From Udeniomyces pyricola (lineage: Eukaryota; Basidiomycota; Tremellomycetes; Cystofilobasidiales; Mrakiaceae): DNA of 64,000 nt. A model generated the notes under the pieces. The model did no database searches, had not been told where the DNA came from, and worked only from the letters and a program-made list of their open reading frames with translations. The position numbers were made by a program, and so were the translations under genes. How positions within the stretch are numbered: position 1 is the stretch's first letter; every line of letters begins with the position of its first letter. The DNA is taken from assembly GCA_039545295.1 (NCBI GenBank), contig BCIK01000003.1, positions 1,054,001 through 1,118,000 on the forward strand, given 5' to 3'. This document shows, piece by piece, positions 37,901 through 48,611 of this stretch.

Positions 37901-38787
37901 ATCAAGGGGGAAATGAGGTTGATGATATCATCTGCAAGGCCATGGAAAAGCAATCCAAAATTCCAGAGGTATTCAGCAGCAGTCGAGAAGTTATACCAAG
38001 GTCAGCAGCTATGCTCCGTTGATCTGTCGAGCCTAGATGGTCGTCTGGAAATATAAGCGAACACTATGTATCTATGAACGATTGAGAAGGGCATCTTATC
38101 AGGAGGGAAGATGGAGAGAGATTTTACCTTTGAGAATAGGTAGGTCAGCATACTCTCCCTCAAGCGAGATGACAATGAGCACTCTTGTCCGGAACGTTTC
38201 GACGAGAACCTCCTGTGTGAGAGTTAAGTCGGCTAGTTTCTGTCAGCACTCTATAGGTGTACAACTAATGTACGATGAATCAAGATTTTGAGGGAAGGCA
38301 GAAAAATGCAAGGGAACATTGCGGCGACGCGATTTTTTGGCGGCGCGACGACGCGTCTCGATCAACAGGGGGAGAGGGCTCCAAAAGGAAAGTGAAGACA
38401 TGCCTTTGCATACCAGCCATGCTGATCGAGTTTGTCATCGGTGACTTGTACGACGGTACATCTGCACCAACTTCGCGGAGACCAGCCTAGAGGTGGTACG
38501 GATGGGGTCGGATGAAGGACGAGTAAGGGTGGCTCGTTGGTTGGTTGAGCAGAAACAGATGCGGTCGTAGTTTCGGTCTCGGTCGCATCGAGGAGATCAG
38601 CCTCCCAATCATCGTCGATGGGGAAGTCATACACGTCAATGCCAGTAAGGACAGAGGGGACGGAAGATGAGACAGGACGAGTCGGTGTGGTGGTGGGAGG
38701 GGTTGTGGGCAGACTAAATTGAGCTATGTCGTCGAGAGAGATAAGACCGGTATCATAGTCCGGGGAACTGGGTGGCAAGGGAGGCAT
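31912..38787 (-). CDS. DNA2: DNA replication ATP-dependent helicase/nuclease Dna2
   Basis: Dna2 trims long Okazaki flaps and resects double-strand breaks in the nucleus. The start is ATG at 38787 (MPPLPPSSPDYDTG), followed by an acidic N-terminus. The RecB-like nuclease has D in GLQGKID and E-x-K in PFEIKTG (about 36945-36815), then EHRAQTMLYTLL. Fe-S cluster cysteines appear as LMCPRKALL (about 37725) and ECKRCYQVDAC (about 36130-36165). The SF1 helicase has Walker A GMPGTGKST (about 34914-34940), HSAVDT, Walker B IVDEAS (about 34370), GDHFQLPPL, DKSQGRDKS (about 33050-33110) and motif VI RINVALTRAKSKLLVLG (about 32718-32768). Many introns interrupt the gene and not every boundary was fixed. 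A highly charged C-terminal tail of about 200 residues ends VLNELDMD and contains KKRK clusters, unusual in length for the family. Confidence 0.92.
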
Positions 38788-39177
38788 ATTGTGTGATGGA
38801 TGGTTGGATCAATGGTGATTGAATGGATGATGGCCTGGGTGGTGTATTGCTAGTGAGGGCCCAGTATCATGCAGTTCAACATCAGCGTTGGTCTGGTAGC
38901 AAGAAGGATGCCTGTTGGATGAAGCAGGGAGAGTTTCAAGAGCGCAGCCATATTTATTCGATCGTCATTGATTATTCTTGCATAATGATATAATAATCAT
39001 CCAACAAGGGTCGGAGTTACGTACCCATCCGAGTCGGCCGCGAATGCGCGAACCACTCAGGACGCATCATGAACATCATGATCAATACGTCAATAGCTGC
39101 TTCTTCTTCACCGGCTTTACCCCCTTCAGTCTTCCTGTAATCATTTAAAGATCCACCATCAGTCCCAGTCATCTCTC
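38788..39177. promoter_or_regulatory. Divergent promoter of DNA2 and the DGAT2 gene
   Basis: This 390-bp region separates two gene starts facing away from each other. It includes GCGCGAA at 39046-39052, which reads TTCGCGC toward DNA2 and resembles E2F/SBF-type G1/S sites. It also has AT-rich DNA around 38950-39000. The site assignment is inference. Confidence 0.5.
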
Positions 39178-42100
39178 ATGTCTCCCAAATCGCCTGCCAA
39201 CCCCATCCCACCCGATCCAATCACTACCGCTCCCCATCATCCCACTCCCGTTGAACCCAAGAGCTCGACGCCCATCTCCCCAAGGACCCGCTCCAAGACA
39301 CCCCTACTCGACATCTCGACCTCCATCTCTGACATAAAAAACACCCTCAGCACCGGCCTTAAAAAGACATTGACTAATGCAGGCGAGCTTCCAAAGGGTA
39401 TCGAGATCAAGTGAGCAAATCTTGGCCCACATTCCATCCATGGGTGCGGAAGGACAAAGCCCAGCTACGGACCAAGAGAGTGCGCAAGGGAAGGGAAGGT
39501 CCGGAACGTCGCTGTCAACCCGGAAGCCCTTCTGTTCGCCATCGTGCTGGTCTCTCTCCATAGGTAATATCTACTATAGGGCTCACCGATCAAGTAGCTG
39601 ACTCTTTGCTATCGATTCCCTCACAGGTTTGCTCCGCTTAAAGGTGGTCATCGACTCGATCGACTCGCTTCGTCCTTTCGTAGATAACCCGTCGTTCTCC
39701 TCCGCTCACGCCATGCCTCTCGCTTCCACCCCACTCTCGCGTTACAGTGCCCCGACATCGTAAGGATTCCGTCTCTAGCTACTCATGATGCTCATGTGTG
39801 CGAGTACTCCCTACCCGCTCTGCTAACGCCTTCTTTCTTCCCTGTTTCACCAGGTCGGCTCCAGACGGCTGCAGGTCCGCTCCTTCCGTACAAACTCTTG
39901 CGATTCGTCCGAGAGCATCACTGTCTGATCTCTTCGCTTTCAACCCACCCCATGCCATGTTGAAACGTATCAAATACTCATCAACATCACCAATCCCATA
40001 TTGGGCCCTGGTCCTTTCCTCAAGTGGCGTTCTGGTCCACGATGTTGCCGTGAGCTCAGACTCCCATACGACTGCGCGCGAGGGCTTGGAAGCCGAAGGA
40101 TGATGTCTGACCTGAGTGAACCCTTGAATCTGCCTACCCCACCCCTCTCTGTCCCTTATTTTCCTTCCTCTCCGGATCGTGCCACAGCATCTGCATGGGC
40201 TTTTTCTTTCTCTGCTGGTAAAGTCGATGCCTTTGAAGCGGAACGATACTTCTGACTCAACTTGACAGATGTATCCCTTTCTTTCCTCCCCGCCTCGCTT
40301 TCCTGCCCTTGCTTTCCTTCTAGTTCCATGCCTATCCTCTGGCCGATCCTCATTCCTTACCTGATTTGGATCTTCAAAATCGATACTGCCCCGGATTTTG
40401 GCGGGCGACCAAGAGTTTGGATCAAGAAGTGGGCCATCTGGACGTGAGTGTCGATCGGTCATCCCCTTCTGCGTGTCTGAAATTCACACGAGCCATAATT
40501 TGACGCCCATGATTGAACCTCATTAGACACTTCTCGAATTACTACCCGGTATCGCTGATAAAAGTCGGTATCATCTTGTACTTTAGACAACAATAATCGA
40601 TGACGAGATCATCAACATTGATCCGCTTGTTTTGCCTTCTGCTCGTCATCATCACAGGAGGCCAATCTGCCGCCAGATCGTCCTTACGTCTTTGGGTACC
40701 ACCCTCACGGTGATTTCTCTCTCTCGTCCTGTTAGAAAGAATGTATGGGATGTTGACGACAGAGTCAGCAAAGACTGATTCTGCGTTGTCTTTCATATCA
40801 AAAACTCGAATAGGAATCATCGGAATGGGGGCATTTTCCAAGTGCGTGTTCATCTAGTTGATACTTCCCTGCAATACTGGGAAGAAAGAATATGAAGACA
40901 CGAACTTACTTTTGTTTTCCGATGTGTCTCAACCGCGTAGCTTCGCGACAGATGGTTCGCAACTCTTTCTCTTCTGGTCTTCCTCTACCCTAGCCCGATG
41001 TACTCATCCGATTTTCTTTTGCTTTGATCAAAATTAGGCACGGGCTTCTCCAAAGCCTTCCCGGGAATCCGAACTCATCTCCTTACCCTTGCCTCTAGTG
41101 CGTCTGTGTCTGTCTTGGCTCGTAAATCAACTCGCTACCTACTGACTGGCGAGTGTTTTCTTCTTGACAGACTTTCGTATACCATGTAAAGCCGACTTTG
41201 ATTTGATTATCTTCTTCTAGCATGCATCGATTCATCCGTTTCTTTCTGACATATCTGTCTCTTGCAATACTTCCCTCGATGCCACCTGTAATTCTCCACC
41301 GACTCTTTGATTTCGACTCCAGTTTACCGCGACATCTTCCTCCTCCTCGGCGTCGCTTCCGTCTCCAAGCGATCTTGCTCAAACATCCTTCGCAAAGGTC
41401 CTGGCGAAGCCATCGTCATCGTTGTTGGAGGTGCCAGCGAGAGTCTTAGAGCTCATCCAGGAACAGCCAACTTGACGCTAAAGAGACGAATGGGCTTCAT
41501 CAAGATTGCCATTCGAGAAGGGTCAGTCCTTGGAAAACAATGTGTAGAAACAGGGGGTAGCGAAGGGCGAAGATGCATAAACATGAGCTGAGAGTTTTCA
41601 TGCGATTGCTCGCTTACTCCTGGATTAGAGCCGATCTCGTGCCTGTGTTTTCCTTCGGGGAGAACGATATCTACGATCAGCTGTGGGTTCATTTTCGAAT
41701 TCTTTGCTTCGTCGGGCAATGCATAGAAACCATGCAAAGTGTGCTTACCCAAAACCTCAATTCCTCTTTTGCAAATCTCTTGCAACCTTGATTCGTCCAG
41801 ATCAAACGAACGCGGAACGACTATCTACAAGATCCAAAAAGCGTTCCAATCGGTATTCGGCTTCACGCTTCCCATGTTCCATGGTCGAGGTCTCTTTAAT
41901 TACTGTTGCGTGATCTCCCCGTTTTCCTTGTCTGAATCGATTGTTTAGATACCCAGGCGGATCTGAGTCCACATTACTGACGTTCTCCTTGACCTTATTC
42001 GTTGGCGTATGTGTGTGTGACGTGTATCAGCCATCGGTTTGATGCCCTATCGTCACCCCATCGTTTCGGTCGTGGGCCATCCTATTTCTGTCGTCCAGCA

Positions 42101-42410
42101 CGACAATCCTTCGGAGCAACAGCTTCAGGAGACACAAGCTCGATACATCGAGGAACTCATGGCCATCTGGGAAAAGTACAAGGTCAGTCGAGATGAAGGA
42201 TATAGTACAGGGAGGCAGCGCGATCGGTGACTTTTCGTTGGATGTGTTCCAATTGCTAGAAGGAAATCGTCTCGAAGCCGTCTTGCTCCGGACCTCGTAC
42301 TTACTCGTCAACACCTCCTCTCTTCCCTCTTCTCTCCTCTTTTTCCTGTGTCCTTGGGCCAGGACGTTTATGCGAGGAATCGGACGAGGGAGCTCACGCT
42401 TGTAGATTAG
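39178..42410 (+). CDS. DGA1: Diacylglycerol O-acyltransferase, DGAT2 family
   Basis: DGAT2 enzymes esterify diacylglycerol with acyl-CoA to make storage triacylglycerol at the ER and lipid droplets. Seventeen exons can be joined, from 39178-39410 to 42363-42410, totalling 1,209 nt or 402 residues, a normal length. The N-terminal part reads IEIKFAPLKGRLQTAAVAFW, then a membrane hairpin (MLPICMGFFFLCCSMPILWP, followed by ILIPYLIWIFKID), the catalytic YVFGYHPHG with IIGMGAFSNFATD, KRRMGFIKIAIREGADLVPV and FSFGENDIYDQL, then FHGRGLFNYSIGLMPYR. It ends NRTRELTLVD. Several exons are tiny: 39627-39643 (17 nt), 39854-39874 (21), 40941-40954 (14) and 41171-41185 (15). It is divergent from DNA2. The tandem frame-perfect joins make the model strong. 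Confidence 0.93.
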
Positions 42411-43070
42411 TCGAGGACTGATGCCGAGTTGATACGTCGCGCATGGCGGTGAGGCAACTTGGCGAGGCAAGAGAAGGGGGACGGTGAGGGGTTCTGCAGA
42501 TGGCATCTGAGGTATACGGAGACGCTAACATGGTCCGCTAGGGCCGATGAACAGGGACGTCCTGGTTGAATTTATGGCTAGTATCTTATATACCAGGGTC
42601 TTTGGCGATTACTTGGAAACTTGCATGCATGATTGATGGATGCTACTCTGAAATTTGTAGCTTCGAAGCGAAGCTTGAATCGGACAGGTTCATGAACTTT
42701 AACGGCCGCAGCTTGAAGCTTCGATATTGATGCGGAGGAAAAGTCAAGGCAGGAGCTGGAAGATTGGGCCAGATATATAGCTAGAGGGAGAATTGCGAGA
42801 GAGACCCGACAAGTGTAACGTGGTGATAATGGATGATGAATAATGATGATACTCAAGAATCGATTTAAGTCCTGATGAGCAGCCCCTTTAAACACGGTGT
42901 TCAATTTGAAATCGCAACAAACTGGCCTCCCGCCGCCTCAAACGGGCGAGCACGAGCGAAGACGCGTCTGTTTGGGAGGCCGGATCTGCTCACGCGACGA
43001 ACACTTCGCTTCGACCTTCGACTCCAAATAGAGAAGCCTCAACAAGTGTCTGGCTCTCTGCTGCTCAACC
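42411..43070. promoter_or_regulatory. Region upstream of the Ase1/PRC1 gene
   Basis: It lies between DGAT2 stop and the Ase1 start on the same strand. It includes ACGCGT (MluI cell-cycle box consensus) at 42962-42967, 104 bp upstream of the ATG. No gene is supported. Confidence 0.5.
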
Positions 43071-46000
43071 ATGGCATCCACCAACCCTCTATCTGCCCTC
43101 TCATCTCTCGTCGCTACCTCGACTCCACACCTAGAGCGTCTCCATCGCCAGCTGGACCTACCATCCGCTCAACTCGCCCATGACCTCGACCGGCTCGAGG
43201 CCTGCCTGAGGAGAGAACTCGACGCCGTCGTCGGTGAGAGAGAAAGCGAGGTTAAGGTCTGGATGGCTAGAAGCTTAGAAGTTGAGAATGGTACGTCGAC
43301 CGTAGCAAGATGCTTTGGAACAAGAAGCAGATCAAAGGAGAGGAAATAGGCATGAACGTCGCTGAATGGTGGATGGTAGAGGGAATGATCAAGAAATGCA
43401 ATCATCTTGACATCAACATTTAATTTACCTGTAATCATCACTCTTTGTCTGTTTCTTTGTAACCCTTCCTGGCTGATCACCTCCATCCATCGCGATTCTG
43501 TTCCATACAGAATGCATCTCCATAGGAGCCGCAGTAGGAACCACCGTTGATCTCCGAGCCTGGATTGATCAAGAACAGGTTCGCATCCGACTCCGCTTTG
43601 CTTCTCGAACCCCCCTTTCAGATGTTCAGAGTTACGACTCCCGCAGGAACTTACGCCTCTCCATCTCGCTTACGAAAACGTCGCTCATCTCAGATCCTAC
43701 CAAGACGACTGGCAATGCTGGAAACGTACAGGGACGACCACTTGTTGCCGCAGTACCGGACTCGATTGGCTGAAGTCGAAAGTAAGCTTGCGCAACGGTT
43801 ACTTCTTTTTCCCTGACTACATACCCATACGCTCCAATTAATTGACCATAACATAATCGTCATCCGAAACTCCTGACTTTGACCATCGATACAATCATAT
43901 CCTTTCCTCCAGCCCTCAATGCTCGTTTGAAACACCTCTCCAAGATTCTCCCACCATCTTTTGACCTCACGCTTCCCTCGTCCTCAGCTCTTCCTACCCA
44001 TCCACGAACCGATCGACCTCCTTCGTCCATACCCAAACCCTCATCTACATCCATTCCTATCTCCCAGAGCTCTTTGACGAGTGTCCATCCTGCATCCACT
44101 GCGGTTCCTACCCCACCAGCCTCGTCGATACCCCTTCCTCTCTCTCCCGCCTTACCCTCCGCACCCCTCCCGGTTTACGAGAACGTGACCGACGGCCGTG
44201 TTCTCGAGCTGAAACACCTCATCGACGAGGGCGAGCTCGAACGGATTCGTCTTCTCAATGGTCTGCGTCAACTCCTCCTCAACTTGCTGTTTCTACTCCC
44301 AGAGGTCGATCTAGCCTTGCCTCTGCCGTTCCCATTACCAACCATACCGTCATCCTCGCCTGCACCGGCAGCTTCCGGAACATTCGACATACCCCTCCGA
44401 CCAGAGCAATCATCACAACCAGTCTCGGGTGTTTTGCCTTCACCTCCTTTCTTGAACGATGGCTCATCTTCTCCTTCACCCTCAGCCAGTCTCCCACTTC
44501 CACTCATTCCAACTCCAGCTCCCTACCCTCCCTCGACGTCTGCCATGCTCACTCCCTTACCTTCGCAATCAACTGCTAACACATCCATTCAGACCCCCCA
44601 AGAACGAATCTATTACACCATCCTCGACACCTTTGGTTCTTGGGTTCAACTCCTCCCGGACGACCTAGATCTCGACACGTCCCTTTCTTCCCCTTCGTTC
44701 TCTTCTCTTCTCGCCCCCCTCGGAGGTCCCCTAGGTGGTCTTCCAGACGTCGAACCTAGCCCGGACCTTCTCGAATGGGTCGAAACGACCACGGCTCATC
44801 TGAGAGCGCTTAAGCGGAGCCGAGAAGAACGCATCCAAGCGATCTACGACAGGTTGGAAGGGCTCTGGGTGAGGTTGGACGTCGACGCGGGAGATATTGA
44901 GGAGTTCATGGGCAGAAACCAAGGGAGTGGGGAAGATTGCGTCGCGGCGGTGAGTTTAACAATTGTTGCTGCTCTTGTTGTGGCTGAATAAGTGGCAAGA
45001 CAAATGATAAGCCCCCCTTTCTAGGAAAGCAGGGAGATGTCACGGCTGTGGTACTAGCGGACACGTGAGGGATCTGCTCAGAGCGACGGAACCTCAATCT
45101 GATACTCTCCCCTCCCCCTTGGATTGAAAATTTACAGTATCAAGCAGAGTTAGATCGAATGCTTGCTCTCAAAGTCGAATATGTAAGGAAGCCTTTCCAT
45201 ATGTACAGTCTTTGATCCTCTCCATTTCGACGTCTTGCTCCTCTTTCTAAACCAATAACTTCCTTCTCATACTTCTTCGGTCTCGACTTTGTTCTCTCAA
45301 TCTTTCGTCTCGCCGTTCCAACACAGATGGAGATCTTCATCCTCAAGCTCCGCGACGAGATCAAAGCCCTCCAGGATGAACTCCTCTTTGGCGACGCCGA
45401 GCGAGAGGCCTTCACCGAGTTTTGGGATTGTGAGTCCTGATGTTTGACACAAACATGAAAAGATGAGCGGAAAAACAATGAAATGATCGCTGAAGGATTC
45501 TCTGACAATTTTTCCCCTTCCCACAATCTGACTTGTTACCCTCTTCTTTCCGTTCCGAAACACACCTTTCCTTCTCATGTTCCTCCTCTTCCCTGCCCTT
45601 CCTTCTTCTTGGTCAAAAATAAATAAATAAAATAAACAAAAAATAGACACCTATACCGATGCCCTGCTTCTCGCACACGAGACCGAGCTCCAACGGCTTC
45701 AGGACGAACTCGAAGCCAAGCGAGAACTCCTTCAGCACGTCCTTCAGTGGCGAGCCATTTGTGCGGACGAAGCTGAATTGGTGGTACGTTCCTCTTCTTG
45801 TCGAGCTAAAAAAAATCGTAAAGCCATGGTTGTGACACATGTAGTTGGTTTGTTGGGTACTGTGGCGTTGCTCTGTCCCAGTCGCTTTAATTTGTAACTC
45901 AACCATCGGTTCCTGACTCTTTTTTGCGTGTGTGTTCTGCTGGATCTTCTGTTTTCTCTCTCTCTCTATTTCTTGGGTATCTCGTGATTCAACAGGAAGC

Positions 46001-47495
46001 TGCCAAGGATCCCACTCGGTTGACTGGTCGAGGTAAGGGCGCTCACGCCAGAGCCCAGGCCGAGACAAAGATGCGCATGAGGGTCGATAAACTCAAGCCA
46101 AAGGTTCGTTGCTTCGTTTGCTCTGCCATTAAGCGACTGTGTCGAACTTTACATGCCCCTGACTATCTTCGGCAATGCGACGTTCTTGCTGAATCACTCT
46201 CTATACTTGTCATCCCTGCGATGTGTTTTTTTTTTTTTTACCTTAGCTCGAGGCCGAGCTTCTCCGTTCTCTTCCTGCTTGGGAGAGTCTTCATGGCCGA
46301 CCGTTCCTGGTCGATGGCCTCAATATTCTTGAAACGATTCGATCGGCCATTGAAGCTAAAGAAGCTGAGAAAGAGTTGAGAAAGGTCCGTTGTCTGCCTA
46401 GCGTGCTGGGAAACGAAATGAACCAGGCCAAAGACCATTTTTGAAACGTCTCAACGAAGCACAAACTGATCTTGAGTTCTTCATTACTCTGCTATTTGGC
46501 TCGTTGATTGTCATGCACAGCGGGCACGTATCGGTGGTGTTTCTGCGAAAGCACCTTCGACAGCTGGCTCCTTCGCATCCTCTTCCCGGAACCCACCTCC
46601 GACACCCATGATGCGTCCTAATCCATCGGCCTCCTACGTTGCTCCCAGCACTGTCAAACGCCCTCTCTCTTCCGCATCGTCTAATCATCCAACGAGCAGC
46701 CGCCTCCCGCCCACGAAACTTTCACGCATGACTCCCGCTGCGACGCCCCGACCGATCCCTTCTTCAGCGTCTTCTACCCAGTTGGGAGACCGCGTAGGAA
46801 ACTGTCATCTTCCTCGCCCGTCTTCTTCCAAGTCGAGCGCCATAAAACATCCTCCTCCTGCGTCCTCGTCGAGAAACGTTTCGGGCGCAAGCAGTATCTA
46901 CTCGACGGCTTCTTCTTCCTCTTCATCTTCTGCTTCTTCCCTCATGACCCCTGCTGCTCCGGGTTTTTCTGCTGTCTACTCTCGCAACTCGACGATTCCT
47001 CCCTCATCCCGTCTTTCTTCCTCGACTTCCTCGGTCGGATCGAATTATACTCCCAACGTGTCTTCGTCTTCTTCACTCTCCTCCTCCTCCTCCTCTTCTT
47101 CATCCGGTCCTTCCCATCCCTCTCAACACCCGCCGCCTCCACCACCATCATCATCATCGACAACGACAGCCTCTACCCGGTCCTCGAAACCTCCTGTAGC
47201 TCCTTCAGCAGCGTATCACCTCGTCAGTCGCGTCGGCCTTGGATCCCTCAACCCGTACACCGAATACTCTACATCCGGCAGTACTGCAGCTGCAACTGGA
47301 CCGATCATTTCAACCGCCGGAGGAGGAGATGGTGGAACGAGAGAAGGAACGTTGAAGATGAGGATTCCGAGTGGAGCCGGAGGAGGAGGAGGAGGGGGTG
47401 GCGGGAAGCGAAGGGAGAGTTTCCGACCGAGGAAGAGTATGGCTCCTCCACTGCCGTTGAAGATGGGATTGGGCGACGGTTGGTCGTCGCCCTGA
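43071..47495 (+). CDS. ASE1: Anaphase spindle elongation protein, Ase1/PRC1/MAP65 family
   Basis: This family cross-links antiparallel microtubules at the spindle midzone. About ten exons are visible: 43071-43290, 43511-43578, 43694-43781, 43913-44949, 45138-45182, 45327-45429, about 45647-45783, about 45996-46103, about 46248-46384, and about 46520-47495. The family core shows as ECISIGAAVGTTVDLRAWID, RLEGLWVRLDVD, the pair FILKLRDEIKALQDELLFGD and FTEFWDYTDA, WRAICADEAELV, DPTRLTGRGKGAHARAQAET and SLHGRPFLVDGLNILETI. The C-terminal tail is Ser/Pro-rich with KR motifs, typical of the regulated microtubule-binding tail with CDK-type sites. Exon 4 carries a Pro/Ser-rich insertion of about 200 residues between coiled-coil segments (43940-44600), which is longer than usual. 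Family assignment is confident; the insert's role is unknown. Confidence 0.9.
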
Positions 47496-48611
47496 TCAAG
47501 CCGGTCGATGGGTCCTGTCGTTCGGAAGGGAGGGGGAAGGGGGAAGGGTCTTTCTATCTTCCTCTTCTTCTTCTTATTCTTCCTTTTGCTTTGTTTATAT
47601 ATACATTAAATTTTCCACTCTTTTCACGGGTACATGGGTGGATTTATCATGATGTTAAAGACGATTTATATGTTTGGCGACGTTACATAACGGAGCGATG
47701 AGCTGCACACACACACGCACGTGTGCGAGTTTGGATCCTCCGGTCTGCTCCTTTTGGGCGCTGCGGACCAATCGACCCTGGCCTGCGCGCGCGCGCTCCA
47801 CGGCCGGCCGGCGGCGGCCTGCGACATGCAAAGAGCTTTTGATAGCTCATGACGTTGTATGGTTGATCAACGTTCATTGCACTATGCATGCGTGGTCATG
47901 AATACGAACGTGAACTCATAGTGAACTGGCTCGTGAATCAGTAATCATGGCTCTAGACGATACCATAACAGCTCCAGCTGGTAGTAGGCGCTCTGGGTGA
48001 AGGATGAGATATCAGACGGACGTTGGCGCGCAAAGAAGCCGAGGCCCATCCCAACCAACTTCTGGTAGCTTACAAACGGAATGAACCGACATTCGGGCTT
48101 GGCAAAGGTGGTCGTACGACCAGTCCTCGCTCGCGATTGCAGGAGGGAGAGATTAAGGAGATTACGTGGAATTCTGGTTTGGGAACAGGATGAGAACATT
48201 GACGCTGTAGGCTTGAACCAGGATGAACCGCGAAGGGCCATATTGAGGGATGGACAAGGGGTAAGACGTAGGGATACAGGGCTATATATGTGTGCATGTA
48301 TGTATATGGTGAGAGACTTCAACACGTGCGTGCGTGTGTCAGGCATTTCCCCGGACCGAGACCATCCACTGCATGGACAGGCAGACCCATACCCCCCACA
48401 TCTTTTTCCAGTTTCTTGCTCCGGCATCGATTTCCCCTCGCCCCCTCCCCCCCTCCCTGTGTCTCTCGCTTTCGTTTCCGATACATCCATCCACCCACAT
48501 ACATATCCACCCACACTCTCTTGATCTTTCTCATCGCTCTCCTTACAGTCTTCCTCCACCCCCACACCCCCTCCCCTCCTCCCCCCGCCCTCTCGCCACT
48601 TCGCTCTAGCG
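47496..48611. promoter_or_regulatory. Upstream region of the MFS transporter
   Basis: It has the 3' end of ASE1 at the left and a strongly CT-rich leader just before the transporter ATG (48410-48600). Two CACGTG E-boxes are present, at 47718-47723 and 48323-48328. A minus-strand open frame at 47945-48631 lacks family features and overlaps the promoter, so it is not called. Confidence 0.5.
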
